A stretch of DNA of 64,000 nucleotides from Chalara sp. BL73 (GCA_918026815.1 CAKJVC010000171.1:372001-436000), one strand, 5' to 3'. Shown: positions 24,065 to 36,312, counted from the first letter of the stretch. The notes: generated from the letters alone by a model not told the origin. Program-made: numbers and translations.

Positions 24065-26107
24065 ATGCCTTCTGCTACATCGAACAGCAATGGGCTTACT
24101 GCCAGCGGCCCGCAGGCAAATGTCAACGATAATATCCGTCGATTCACAGCTCCTAGCCGGACTTTGAGCCCTCGTTCTGAGCACGCCCTTTTCCACGACA
24201 AGACAAGATGCTTCGTTTATGGGCTGCAGCCTCGAGCTGTGCAGGGAATGCTCGACTTCGATTTCATCTGCAAACGCAAAACCCCATCCGTTGCCGGTAT
24301 CATCTATACATTCGGTGGTCAATTCGTGAGCAAGATGTACTGGGGAACCAGCGAAACCCTGCTCCCAGTCTACCAAAGCGTAGAGAAGGCAATGGCCAAG
24401 CATGCCGACGTCGATACCGTTGTTAACTTCGCATCCTCTCGAAGTGTTTACCAATCTACCCTTGAGCTGATGGAGTACCCTCAAATCAAGTCGATCGCCA
24501 TCATTGCCGAAGGTGTTCCCGAACGAGTAAGTATCTCTGCCCTCCAAGGCTTTACGGGTAATCTAATCAGGATTTAGCGTGCTCGCGAGATCCTTCACGT
24601 AGCTGAGAAGAAGGGCATCACAATTATCGGCCCTGCGACAGTTGGTGGAATTAAGCCTGGATCCTTCAAAATTGGTAATACGGGTGGTATGATGGATAAC
24701 ATTGTTGCGTCCAAGCTTTACCGAAAGGGATCTGTAGGCTATGTTTCCAAGTCAGGTGGTATGTCCAACGAGCTCAACAACATCATTGCAAACAACACAG
24801 ATGGTGTGTATGAGGGAGTTGCCATTGGCGGTGATAGATATCCTAGCACAACTTTCATTGACCATCTCTTACGATACGAAGCCGACCCTGAATGCAAGAT
24901 CTTGCTGCTTCTAGGAGAAGTTGGAGGTGTGGAGGAGTACAGAGTTATTGAGGCCGTTAAGAGCGGAAAGATCACAAAGCCAATTGTCGCCTGGGCTATT
25001 GGAACTTGTGCAAGCATGTTCAAGACGGAGGTTCAATTTGGACATGCTGGATCTTTCGCTAACTCTGAGCTTGAAACCGCAAACCACAAGAACAAGTCCA
25101 TGAAGCAAGCTGGTTTCTTCGTTCCAGACACCTTTGAGGATATGCCAAATGTTCTTGCGTCCGTCTACAAAAAGCTTGTCAGCGATGGAACCATCAAGCC
25201 ACAGCCTGAGCCAGTTGTGCCAAAGATTCCTCTTGATTACTCCTGGGCGCAGGAACTTGGACTCATCCGAAAGCCAGCCGCATTCATCTCCACAATCTCC
25301 GACGACCGTGGACAGGAACTTCTTTATGCCGGTATGCCAATCTCTGATGTTTTCAGGGAGGATATCGGTATTGGAGGTGTCATGTCGTTGCTCTGGTTCC
25401 GTCGTCGTCTCCCAGACTATGCCAGCAAGTTCCTCGAGATGGTGCTCATGCTCACAGCCGATCACGGTCCGGCTGTGTCTGGTGCTATGAATACCATTAT
25501 CACCACAAGAGCTGGAAAGGATTTGATCAGTGCACTTGTCAGCGGTTTGTTAACCATCGGATCAAGATTTGGTGGTGCGCTAGATGGTGCTGCAGAGGAG
25601 TTCACCAAGGCATTTGACAAGGGTCTCAGCCCACGTGACTTTGTTGACACCATGCGGAAGCAGAACAAACTCATCCCAGGTATTGGCCACAAGGTGAAGT
25701 CCCGCAACAACCCAGATCTCCGTGTCGAGCTGGTTAAGGAGTTCGTCAAGAAGCGCTTCCCCAGCTGCAAGATGCTTGACTATGCCTTAGCAGTTGAATC
25801 GGTTACTACATCCAAGAAGGATAACCTGATCCTGAACGTTGATGGCGCTGTTGCTGTTTGCTTCGTTGATTTGATGAGAAATTGTGGAGCATTCAGTGCT
25901 GAGGAGGCTGAGGATTACCTATCAATGGGTGTTTTGAACGGTCTGTTCGTGCTTGGTCGAAGCATTGGTTTGATCGCTCATTACCTTGATCAAAAGAGAC
26001 TCCGCACTGGTCTTTACAGACATCCCTGGGATGATATCACCTATCTTCTCCCAAGTTTGTCCTCTGGTGCGCCCGGTAATGAGGGTCGTGTTGAGGTTCA
26101 GCTGTAA
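24065..26107 (+). CDS. acl1: ATP-citrate synthase subunit 1 (large subunit)
   Basis: Exons 24065-24526 and 24578-26107 (51-nt intron) give 663 aa. The ATG at 24065 is the first in frame. The N-terminal CoA-binding region has [20 protein letters not shown]; the ligase part has [19 protein letters not shown], whose His310 is the expected phosphohistidine. The C-terminal third is citrate-synthase-like ([51 protein letters not shown]). It is the partner of acl2 and acts in the cytosol to supply acetyl-CoA for lipid synthesis and acetylation. Large antisense frames overlap it but are shadows of its codon bias. Confidence 0.97.
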
Positions 26108-26732
26108 ATTATGTGATTTTATGGCTTTTGGAGTTAATTCCTTACGATGGGTGGCCACGGTAGACAAAGACTTGCTATAGCAGCTTTTTAATAAGAATAA
26201 AAAGATCATGACCATTGAAAATGTCTTTATAGCGCTCTTATTGTTGGTTTCTCATGCAAAGCAGTTTCTAAAAGTAGGGGGAGAGAGGCTGCTGATGAGA
26301 AATTAACGTCTTGTGAACCCCTGAATCTTCGCTAAGAAACGATCCGATCTTTAAAACTGTATTCAGTGCTGGGAGTGTGGTATATTCAGGTCAGACTGAA
26401 AGTTAATGATAATAAAATCAAGTGTAGTGTGGTGATGATCGTCAACCTATCATTTCTTAATCGAGTATGCTACCTGAAGAACCGAGAAGGAAAGACAACG
26501 GCTATAGAAAGACCAGGAAGCATTTTTAAGCTTCTACCCAGTATAAAAAGCCAGGTTGAGTCTAGCAATCCCATATCATACAAAGTTCATGAAGACCATG
26601 TAACGCCCCGAGCCATATATCCCATATGCCACAACCAGCAACTCCAAGCACCCGGATTAGATCACTCTGCACAGTATGCAAACATTTCCTCTTCCCCTTC
26701 CTCATATTCTCCTGCCTTCATGAGAAGAGGAA
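26108..26732. other. Intergenic, convergent 3' ends
   Basis: About 0.6 kb between the acl1 and polymerase delta subunit stop codons. AT-rich, with only spurious frames. Confidence 0.5.
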
Positions 26733-27388
26733 TTAAGCATCGCCAACAACATAGTTGGAGCTCATAAGCTCATCCACATGAGCTCGTTCAATACTCGTAT
26801 TCCCCTTCTTCTCCTCCTTCAACAACACTGCTAGGACCTCAATGGGTGGGTGTAAACCAAGTTTGTTAGCACGGACCCAGCGCTTCATGCGCGCGATACC
26901 GATTGACGGCTATATACGTCCGCCGTTAGCCTCAATATCCTCAATGCCCGGGTGGCCATAACGGGGAGGGGAGGTAGGGAAACCGATATACGCACCCCAA
27001 ATTGCGAGCTCATGTCAAACAGCCTCAGGATCTTCTCCTCGACGGTCAGCCCCTCCTGGTGCATCCTGGGCGCCCTCCTTTCCGCCTCCCTCGCCTCCCA
27101 GTACTTTCCGATCTGCGCGTTCGTGACCTTCTCCGCCTCGAGCTCCTCCTTCGTCTTCTCCTTTTCCGGCTTGGCTAGCTCTACCTTGGCCTGTTGGACA
27201 ACGGCGGCTTCGGAGGTGACGTGGCCAAGGTCGAGCGCTTTATCCGATGCCTTCGCGGGGATCTCGGGCTTTTCTTTCAAGGAGGCAGAGGAGGTGGGCT
27301 TGCTGACTTTGTTGCTGAAGGAAAGGGTCTTCTGGGAGCCCTTCAGGGCGGGTCCGGTCGAGGTGCGGGCTTTGCGCGTTGCTGGCAT
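26733..27388 (-). CDS. DNA polymerase delta subunit 4
   Basis: Minus-strand exons 26996-27388 and 26733-26909, joined over an 86-nt GTGCGT..TAG intron, give 189 aa. The C-terminal core is diagnostic for POLD4/Cdm1: HQEGLTVEEKILRLFDMSSQ, then FGPSIGIARMKRWVRANKLG and LHPPIEVLAVLLKEE. The N-terminal half is Lys/Ser/Ala-rich; Q19-x-x-L22-x-F24 in the sequence QKTLSF resembles a PCNA-interaction motif but is not canonical. By family it is the small accessory subunit of replicative DNA polymerase delta. Divergent from the following SDR gene. Confidence 0.92.
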
Positions 27389-28301
27389 TTTTGCGGTTCC
27401 GAAATACCTGTGTGGTTTGGGGAGTGGCCCGTTGTGGGAGATGTGATGCTAGGCTATGTGGATGTGGTGAGTTGAGGTGAGGTTTGGATGTTCCTGCTTG
27501 ACTCTCGTCATAGAGCGAGGGGTGCCTGGTTGCACCTGGCAACCAGGGAGAATTTATTTCGCTAATTTCAATTGGGAAATATAGATGTTGGTATGCATTT
27601 GTTCGAACACTGTTTTTTTGCTAAGTAGCTAATTCATAGAATTCACGCATGTTATTGGCTTAAAAGCTGTCAACAAGGACAGCTTTATATATCTACTTTA
27701 TCCCAACTGTGGGATCACCATGCTCATAGGTTAACCGTGACGAAGACCTTACCTTAACCCTATGGCATATTGGGGGGTTTATTTTATTTGAAGATTGACT
27801 AAGTCTTTAAAGAGTTTCAGAGATGTTCTCCTAACAATGGATAATCATAAGATTATGATTCAAACCGCAACTGTATCTCTTCATCGAGCAACTACAGAAA
27901 ATTGTGTACCTAGTTGCGGCTCCATCCTAACTATGCAAGTGTGCATCATCCGCGAAGTTCCCGGCTCACCTCATGCCACTGTCGATATAGAAACCCCCCA
28001 CAAATAAATACTCAGGATCTTAAGTACTCTTCCAGTTTAGTTTCCTTTTCTTTCACGGAAGTATTACCAGATCATGGAGTTTCGAGATGTATAGATTAGA
28101 TAAAGGGTTTACTAATCAGAAACCTCGCTATTCGGTGATTCGATTTCGTCATTGGCCCATCTCTTTTCATCACTTATAATTACCAATCATACATTTACTC
28201 CGCTATATATCAGTCTCAAGATCCTCCCCTGATCTCTTGACCGAACTTCTACTTTATTCGCATGTAAAACTCTTCATAGCATACATCTCAGATAAAACAA
28301 T
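27389..28301. promoter_or_regulatory. Divergent promoter region
   Basis: About 0.9 kb between the polymerase delta subunit (minus) and SDR (plus) start codons. AT-rich in the middle, no exon recognised. Confidence 0.45.
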
Positions 28302-29228
28302 ATGGCAGCAACATCAACCTTTTTCAGCGTTGTGGCCGGTGTGGGTGCCGGAACAGGCAAGCGTTTCCCCAATATATCTTCTATTCCATATCGCAAACTA
28401 AAAGACTAACGCCATATAGGACGTTCCGTGGCCATCAAGTTCGCCAAAACATACCCCGTCGTTCTCCTCGCCCGCAAACCGGAGAACTATGAATCCATCG
28501 TTAAGGAGATAAACTCCTCTGGTGGCCAAGCAATCGGCATATCTACCGATGTCTCATCCCCTGAATCTGTGAAGCACGCCTTTGACGAGATCAAGAAGGA
28601 GTTTAAGGGTAAGAAGCTGGCGGCTGCAATCTTTAATGTTGGGGGTTCGTTTTTGAGAAAGCCATTTTTGGAGACAACGTTGGAAGAGTATGAGGCAGGG
28701 TATAAGGCTAATGGGTGAGTGTAGCTCCAATAGGGTGGCGGGTTTAACAGTTGCTGAAAAAAAAAACCCACCTAGGAGGGGATTCTTCTTGTTCTCACAA
28801 GCGGTGCTGCCACTTCTTCTAGAATCTGTCCCGGACTCTCCCCATCCTCCATCCTTGATCATCACAGGTGCTACCGCATCGCTGAGAGGGAGCTCTAACC
28901 TGTCCTCCTTTGCAAGTGGCAAGTTTGCAAAGAGGGCCACCGGCCAGAGTCTCGCGAGAGAGTTTGGTCCTCAGGGTATTCATGTTGCACACGTGATCAT
29001 TGATGGTGTGATTGATATCCCAAGGACCAAAGAGTTTCCGGTGAATGGAGGTGCTGAGGACGGGAAGATCAACAGTGATGCTGTGAGTTGATTCAGTCTA
29101 AATTTTGGCTAACTTGTATTCTGATCTTCCAAATCTAGATTGCCGATACGTATTGGCACTTGCACACGCAGCCTAGGTCTCACTTCACACAAGAGCTAGA
29201 TGTTCGGCCTTATGTTGAGAAATGGTGA
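28302..29228 (+). CDS. Atypical short-chain dehydrogenase/reductase
   Basis: Four exons, 28302-28356, 28420-28714, 28776-29082 and 29139-29228, give 248 aa. Intron 1 starts with GC (GCAAGC), a GC-AG intron; the others are GT-AG. The cofactor motif is GVGAGTG (13-19), with FNVGG further on and a GATASLRG strand. At the place of the catalytic YxxxK the protein reads FASGK (Phe162, Lys166), so the usual tyrosine is missing; I recall this Phe in a subgroup of SDR-like proteins, so it is probably not decay. NAD(P) binding is likely; the reaction and substrate are unknown. Confidence 0.85.
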
Positions 29229-29910
29229 TACTTTATTTCGCTAGCTTATGTATAATGAAATGACAATTTCCCAAGAACTTGAAAAGTGAGCCAACACTGC
29301 GTTTTTAATGCTAGCTTATTTTGTTGAGAGCATAAGACAGGTGAGCATGAGACATGTGAATGGCCCAGACACTATCTGTCATTCACTGGTTTTCGAAGTG
29401 CGAAAGTGAAAAGCGATATGTATCTCACCATCAAACTCTCTTCATCACGGACTGATATCTAGAGGACAGTCTGCAGGCGAGAGGCTGAGCTTCCGAAGGA
29501 GTCAACCCGTCTCAGTATAGGCCATTGTTTTAACTCGAGTATCCATATAAATCCAGTAATGGAGAATAACGGGCTGATAAAAGGCCAAATCCATGCACAG
29601 CCTGACGAAAGAATTGATGTCAAGTAGCCACTAAACAAGTCTCATTCATGTATCATTTATATAGCATGCTGTAGATGTTAGTTGAGGGCAACCCTCCCAA
29701 AGCAATGTATAGCAAAAATACGGGACAGTGTCTAATTCAGACACATTTTGCTTCGGGAGAACTCCCATGGAGCATTTCACAAACGTGCAAGCACAAGACT
29801 GTGAAATGGCCATAATGTTTTTTTTGTCATTCATTGACCTATGCTTCGCTAGCAGATATCAGACGCCAACCAGCCATCATGCCAAAGCAGACCCATTTTC
29901 CATGCCTTAT
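29229..29910. other. Intergenic, convergent 3' ends
   Basis: About 0.7 kb between the SDR and L26 stop codons. Only spurious frames; no RNA gene seen. Confidence 0.5.
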
Positions 29911-30467
29911 TTATGCCTTGTCCTTGCCCGACAGCTTCTTCTTAATCTCGCGGCCAGTCTTGATGCGCTCTAGTATGTTCTCACGATCCTTGTCGAGCTT
30001 GAGCTTTGTGATGACAACGTTTGAAGGATGAATGCCGAGTGGGACGGATTGGCCAGAGGACTTCTCCTTGACCACGCGCTCGATATGGACGACGTATTTG
30101 AGACGGTAGACGGAGGTGATCTTGCCCTCACGGCCCTTGGCTGAGCCACGGACAATAAGCACCTCGTCGTCCTTGCGAATGGGAATGGAGCGGACCTGAG
30201 AACCGTTAATTTGGCGCCGGACACACAATCCAAGCATACGAACATTGTACTTCTCGCGGAGCTCCTTGCTAAGGGGTGCGCTCATAATGGTACGTCTGAC
30301 GCTGGAGGGGGCATCGTAGTGAGCCTTGCGCGACTTTCTCCTTGAGGAGTGAAGGGCTGCATCGAGGTCAGTTTTGCGCGGTTGCAAAAGTTTCGGCACA
30401 ATTGAGCAGAATACAGCCTGCCGATGAGTAGACCGTGAGTACACATACCAGAGTTAATCTTGGTCAT
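29911..30467 (-). CDS. RPL26: 60S ribosomal protein L26 (uL24)
   Basis: Minus-strand exons 30449-30467, 30244-30356 and 29911-30195 give 138 aa, normal for this protein. The first exon encodes only MTKINS plus one base. Conserved stretches are [54 protein letters not shown] (KOW motif region) and [15 protein letters not shown]. The second intron (30196-30243) is only 48 nt, starts GTTCGT and has no in-frame stop, so the unspliced reading would insert 16 residues between NV and RSIP; family alignment favours removal. Component of the large cytosolic ribosomal subunit near the polypeptide exit. Confidence 0.95.
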
Positions 30468-31570
30468 CTTGGCGATAGGGAAGATGAACGTTGCTGATTA
30501 TTGTCGAAATGGACGTTGCTTCAATATTTTCAAATCCGAAAGTCGAAAACTCTGGGTGGGAGACAGAGACGCTAAATTTTGGCGACAGTCTTGGCAACAA
30601 AGCAGTCTGGGCATGATTGGTTCGCTTCAAGCGGGCGTCCCCTTTTCTTCGAAACAGTGATCAGAACTTTTACAGTGCTTCAACATCAAAATATATGCAC
30701 AGTGCGCTGGGTCGAGAGATCTACAATCCTTACTTAATTTGAACTTATAAATAGCAAATGCTGAGTAGCTCTTTGCTTCAAGTCTCCCTGTCCCATGACC
30801 ACAAAATTAGTTTTTTGCAACAGGTCTGCTTATAGGTACCTTTCTGAACGCTTTCAATGTTGTATTCTTACACATACGTTGATATCTGGTATGATTCAAT
30901 GAGTATCAGACACGATATTGTAGTCACATGCTCAGAGAGTGGTCAGCCATTAATGATAAAGATTTTACAACCGTCAGCCACAGCCTCCTTCAAGTTGTAA
31001 TTAGTGACATTGCGTTGCCCCTTACGCGTCCCGAAAAGAAGCGAAACTGAAAGCATCTTGCCAAGGAGCGCCAACAACAATGCTGGCCCCTGTTTTACAT
31101 GAGACTTGGGCCATCATTTCCAAAGCCATTAGCATTTGCATACATCCCATTAGCTATTCTTGAGCAAATGACAAAGAGAGATCCACAAGCCGCGGGTCAT
31201 CAAAGGCGAATAATCGCACATATGGTTGGTTGCCCTCATTTGTCTCATGTTTCAAGTACCTATTAGACGTATTATGAACATCATTTGAGGGGCGCTGCGA
31301 TGGCGAAGCTGTCCATAGCGTGGAGATGAGGGCTTCTCCAAAATGCGGCTTTCACTCCTAGCTTGCGATGCTGCGTTCCCCAGATACGTACGCCTTTGCC
31401 GTAGATTGCACACGTTGCACGGTTATGGCCAAGAACTTATTGTTCTGTTGACTCTTGAGTCAAGACTTTATAAGAATTGAAGTTGTCTCTCAAATCTTCA
31501 TCCTGCAGCTCACAGCATAGCATTCGTTTGACTTTTATTTCAACCTTTATTTCCTATTCCATTCGCAAAC
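30468..31570. promoter_or_regulatory. Divergent promoter region
   Basis: About 1.1 kb between the L26 gene (minus) and the intradiol dioxygenase gene (plus). No coding exon recognised. The 100 nt before 31571 look like a short fungal 5' leader (CT-rich, ending in CGCAAAC). Confidence 0.5.
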
Positions 31571-33017
31571 ATGTATTACTTTTCGCAAGCATTGAAGGCA
31601 CTCACTGTAGTTGCCATAATCGACCAGGCTCTAGCACATCCAGGTCATGATCTTGCGCAAGAAGTTGCAGAGCGTGAAGCTTTTCTTCAGAACTCAAAGA
31701 GGGATCTCAGCCACTGCAGCGCCAAACTGAAGAAGCGTGGAATTGAGGACAAGGCTCTTAAACGTCGTCAAGCAGCAATTGCGAAAGCACGTGCCGCGAG
31801 AGGCCTGACAAAAAGTGAGTGATGTAGACTGTGCTTAAGAAGAGCTGAATTGCTAACAGCAAACTCTAGAGCACCAAGTAGCTGCGCGAGACCTTGATAC
31901 TGTGCTGAGTACTTCCCATGCTTCCTCTCTCGATGTCACTCCAAACACAAGCGGCCTTGACGATATCATATTTGGAAACTCTTCATGTATCTTGATGCCA
32001 GAGGTTACTATTGGGCCTTATTGTATGCATACTCCGTACATTGATTTTCTCTACTAATACCACTTAGATGTTTCAGGAGAATATATCCGTGACGATATCC
32101 GCGAGGACCAAGAAGGTGTAGAGATCATCATTGATGCACAATTTATTGATGTAGATACATGCGAGCCCGTTCCAAAACTGATGTGGGATCTCTGGCACTG
32201 CAACTCCACTGGTGTCTACTCAGGCGTGGTGGCAAGTGGTAACGGTGACTCAAGTGATGAGACCAACTTGGACGCTACTTTCCTCCGTGGCCTGACCGAA
32301 ACCGATGACGACGGGGTTGCTCAAGTGACTAGTATATTCCCGGGCCACTACTCTGGTCGGACCACTCACATCCACGTTGTTGGGCATCTCAACGGAACAA
32401 CACTCGACAATGGAACATATTCCGGCGGAACAATCTCGAACATTGGACAATTATTCTTCGACCAAGACTTGATCACTGAAATCGACACAATCTCACCTTA
32501 CTCATTGAACTCACAAACTCTTACCACAAATGAAGAAGATTCCATTATGGCTAGCGAGACTGAGAACGGTGTGGATCCAGTTCTCAACTATGTTCTGCTC
32601 GGCGACAGTGTTTCTGATGGTTTGTTCATGTGGATCAGCATCGGTATTGACACATCTGCCTCCCTGACAGGAACTGCGGCAGCCACACTCACTGCTGACG
32701 GAGGTGTTGAGAATTCGAATAGTGGCGTTGGAGGTGGAGACATGGGAGGCGGGCCATCAGGAAACGGGACAGCTACTGGACCAGGTGGACAAGGTGGAAA
32801 CGGCACAAGACCGTCTGGTGTTGCTGGGGCGTCTGGCTTGGCATCAACTATCATTGGGGCAACCAGCACAGATGCTGCCAGCACACTAACAAGCACTGCT
32901 ACTAGCACGGTGAGAGGTGCCAGCACGAGTGCTACAACTTCTGGTGCTGCCGTCACTAGCTTGGCCGTAACTGGTGCTGCAAACAGGCGAGGCTCTGTGT
33001 TTGGCTTTCTCTTCTAA
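31571..33017 (+). CDS. Secreted intradiol ring-cleavage dioxygenase
   Basis: Exons 31571-31814, 31870-32022 and 32068-33017 give 448 aa. A signal peptide (first about 22 residues, ending in QALAHPG) and a Lys/Arg-rich propeptide-like region precede the catalytic domain. Fe(III) ligand pattern: GPYY at about 130-133, then FPGHYSGRTTHIHV, giving Tyr, His and His; WHCNSTGVYSG matches the family's conserved W-H-x-N...G-x-Y. The C-terminal about 120 residues are Gly/Ser/Thr-rich, like a wall-linked or O-glycosylated tail. Family members cleave catechol-type aromatics between the hydroxyls; an extracellular form suggests action on plant phenolics, which is inference. Confidence 0.9.
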
Positions 33018-34404
33018 GCTTGGGTGGCATTTAAGATGAAGTCTCACTCTTTTCTTTGAATTTTATTATCCACAGCGGCTAGATAATATAGAGCTGGCCC
33101 GGGCAGGCAATGAAACTACTATATCCCTTTCAATGATTTTTTTTGGGGGGAAGTCCCTTGGCCGTGATGTTAATCTCGGTCCAATTTCCTCAATTTTGTC
33201 ATCTTCAATTGGAAATCACTTATGCTTATTTAGCATTAGAAGCAATATGAGACATAAAAGAGTTGTATTCTTGATTTAGCATGGTTGCTATTTGAGTGAT
33301 GAGTGATTTATTCGTGCTGTATCAGTCGGCGACTATGTAACACTACCAGGTCCTCCTGCCTAGGGGCCTCGAGTACCTATTCCTCAGATAGTTTACTCTT
33401 TCCCAGCTTAATATTCCCAGCTTTCTATCAACAGCATAGTGCCCAAATAAACAGTCATTCGACGCAGTACTAAGTAGGTAATTGGCTCTTGTTTCCACAT
33501 CGCTACACTAGCAAACCAGTGTGTACTGCCCTGTCAGGAAAAACAACTCTAAAAACCACTTGACAAATATCAAGCAGAGCCACTCGGTGTTCATTATATG
33601 CCTCCTGAAGCCGCAAAACAAAAGCTTCCTCTGACTCAGCTTTCTAGTATCGCGAAGAGCGTTGGGGATGCTGTAAGCTCATTAAAAAGAAAGCTCTCCA
33701 TAGCCAGTAAAAGGTGCGATTTGAAGAAGCGACGCCGAAGGTGTACTAGCTGAAAGAATGTCGAAGAAAGAAGGATTCGTACTTTGCTAGCATACTCTCT
33801 TCGTAGCATGCAATCATATGCAGATGTTATTATCGATAAAATATTCGCTTTTCGTCCTATGTGTTCCTCCTCCAGTCTTTTAGTTGTCGTCTTTGTTGTC
33901 GCAGTCGAAGTTGGGGGTGAAAACCCTGACGTGTCGGTATCGATAAAGGCCACCTTTACCGTAGTTGAATTGACTCAATCTCGGCTCTGCAGACTCCTAG
34001 GCACAGTGAAGCAGAGCTTATTGTCGTGCAAGGGAGCTGGAGGTTCGTAGAGGGCACCGCATACAGGTGTTGAGTCCTCGCCCTCCTCATGGTTGCTATT
34101 ATATACCTGCTCAACTCCAAAAACTTTTACAGAGATCATACATGCCTCTATTAAAGTCATCCGCATGTTAAGGACGGGATGGCTTAAAACAGTTAGGACT
34201 TGTTCCGCTCAGCGATTAATATCTACAGTCCTTTCACCTAGTTATAATCTCCTTCCACTCCTTCCCTGACTTTTCACTATATGCCGATTACCCGCGTTGA
34301 ATATCCGTGCCGAAGCGGAGCCAAGCACCAAATCCGATCCCACCTTATCCATCATCGCAACTTTGTTTTCTACGCGTACCATTCCTCTCAACCCCGCAAA
34401 CAAG
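33018..34404. other. Intergenic, about 1.4 kb
   Basis: 3' region of the dioxygenase gene and promoter of dad1. A 105-codon minus-strand frame at 33636-33953 has no recognised domain and was rejected. No repeats of note. Confidence 0.45.
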
Positions 34405-34907
34405 ATGTCAACCGCGTCGCGACCAGCAGGATCAGCATCCACAACCACGCAGCCAGGCGAGAAGACTTTTTTTGAGCAGCAGCGCGAGGCTCTCCTCAAG
34501 GAAATCTCTCTTGTATGTCCGCCCAATATTTGAGGAGGGGAAAAGAAGTTCGGGGCTGATAAAATGTCAGAGTTTCGAGCATGTGTTGGCAAATATCAAT
34601 AAGTTGAATCGAAGCCTAGAGGGGGTGATTGCTGTGAGTAGACCATAGATTTAGGGACAACAAGGATGGGGATGATAGGAGATAGGCAAGGGGAAGAGAT
34701 GTTTTGCAAGTTCGAGATGGCAATAGACGCTAATGTGTGCAGGTTGGAAATGAGTTTAGCTCGGTGGAAGCGCTATGGTCGCAGTTTGAAAATGTGATGG
34801 CGAAAGATCCAGATGCAGATAATGAAGTGCAGAATACGGAGGAGGGAAGCGAGAATGAAAGGGAAGATGAGCTGGTTGTGGAGGAGGAACGCGCACCACG
34901 ACGATAA
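34405..34907 (+). CDS. DAD1: DASH complex subunit Dad1
   Basis: Exons 34405-34512, 34571-34633 and 34743-34907 (introns 58 and 109 nt, both phase 0) give 111 aa. Conserved core: [20 protein letters not shown] across the first junction, [20 protein letters not shown], then [15 protein letters not shown]. The short N-terminus is Ser/Thr-rich and the C-terminus is acidic and then basic. By family it is a subunit of the Dam1/DASH ring that couples kinetochores to microtubule plus ends in fungi. No single exon encodes the whole core, so it is easily missed without splicing. Confidence 0.95.
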
Positions 34908-35305
34908 TTCACAAATATGCAGTATTGGAGATGATGAAATTTTACAAATTACACGGCGTTGTGCGCGGAATGATACCCATAAATTAGCAGAGCCTACAAC
35001 CACATAAAGGAACTGGCAATTATTTGTTCGATTTATTTGTGTCCACTAGAAAAACAATCATGATACATAAGAAAACCAGGCATTCCCGTTGCCATCCTAA
35101 GCCCAGTGATCAACACAATAATTCATATGCCGGAAAAGAAAATTGGACTAGGGTTCTGTAACAGTAAAGCGATAGTCATGCTGGCAAGTCAATGGGCTTG
35201 CTCTTTTGCCAACCTCCTATGAACTCTCGGTACTATTATGGACGCCCTGTGTTATGCAGTCGTAGGTCACGTCGATATCGTCGCAAGTCATGTGTCAAAT
35301 GTTGT
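34908..35305. other. Intergenic, convergent 3' ends
   Basis: About 400 nt between the dad1 and rho4 stop codons; AT-rich 3' UTR sequence. Confidence 0.5.
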
Positions 35306-36312
35306 TTACAAGAAATTGCAGTTCCGCTTCTTCCTCTTCTTCACAGGAACACCAGACTGTGCTGCGGAACTTGGGCTTTGCTGTTGATTACTCCGGTCGT
35401 TAGCAACAACCGTGTCGATGGCCATTGCAAAGATTTCATCAACACCTTGCATCTCCTTACTGCTGCACTCCATGTAGCGAGCACCCATCTTTTGAGCCAC
35501 TTGCATTCCTTGCTCTGTTGTCACAGGTGTAAGGCCTTGGGTTTTGAGCAGGTCAATACAGGTTCGCTTTGTCCGAAGATCTGATTTTAACCCGACAAGA
35601 ACAAGAGGGGTATAAGGACAGAAATGCAACACCTCGGGATACCACTGATTTGGACTGTCAGTAGGCTGAAGTTTGCATCTGGAGATAAGTAAATCTCACC
35701 TTATCCAAGACGTTTTCAAGTGAGTTTGGACAATCGATAGCGAAGCAAACAAACAAGAGGTCCGTTTCGGGGTACGACAGAGGTCTGAGGCGGTCGTATT
35801 CTTCCTGTCCAGCGGTATCCCAGAGCGCCAATTCTAGCATTTTCCCCGTTCCGGGATGTATTGGGTGGGTGATATAGTTCTCAAAGACTGTAGGAACGTA
35901 TTTCTGAGTAGTGTCAGTCTTGAAATTTGTCCGCAATTGAAAGTCCTACCTCCGGAAAGTATCCTTGACTGTAGCTGATCAAAAGGCAAGTCTTGCCACA
36001 TCCACCGTCCCCAACGACCACGATCTTCTTTGAGTACGCTGGGCCTTCTGTCATATGTGTAGCGGAGGATTCTCTTCCTGTGGAAGCGCTCATCATGGTG
36101 CTGACCTGCCAGAGTTGCATATTAGTAACCGATTTAAGATGAACTTGTCCAGCAAGATGAAATAACTAGGACAAAACACATACTGTGCCGTCACTTGATC
36201 TTGCGCTTTGTTCCCGTCGAGTTTGCTTTCTTCTAGGTGCTTCGTGTTGATCTGACATATCTGAGCGCCGTTGGTGGTGGTGGTGGTGATGGTTATTTTG
36301 TTGATAATCCAT
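35306..36312 (-). CDS. RHO4: Rho-family GTPase, Rho4 type
   Basis: Minus-strand exons 36184-36312, 35950-36105, 35700-35903 and 35306-35644 give 275 aa, all junctions phase 0. An N-terminal extension of about 65 residues (with a six-His run and Arg/Ser-rich sequence) precedes the GTPase core: P-loop GDGGCGKT (75-82), effector YVPTVFENY, switch II DTAGQEE (124-130), LVGLKSDLR and the Rho insert. The C-terminus is polybasic and ends CNFL, a CAAX box whose final Leu favours geranylgeranylation. The extension and the [11 protein letters not shown] insertion fit Rho4, which in fungi acts in septation and wall integrity. Confidence 0.93.

Noticed and set aside
24005..24547. 180-codon open frame antisense to acl1
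   Set aside because: It is a mirror of the strong codon bias of acl1 exon 1; no domain and no splice or start context.
24911..25465. 184-codon antisense frame in acl1
   Set aside because: Shadow of the real gene on the other strand.
30357..30448. snoRNA in the first L26 intron
   Set aside because: A CTGA box is present but no C box (RTGATGA) at a suitable place.
33636..33953. 105-codon minus-strand frame
   Set aside because: No domain, no neighbouring exon, composition like intergenic DNA.
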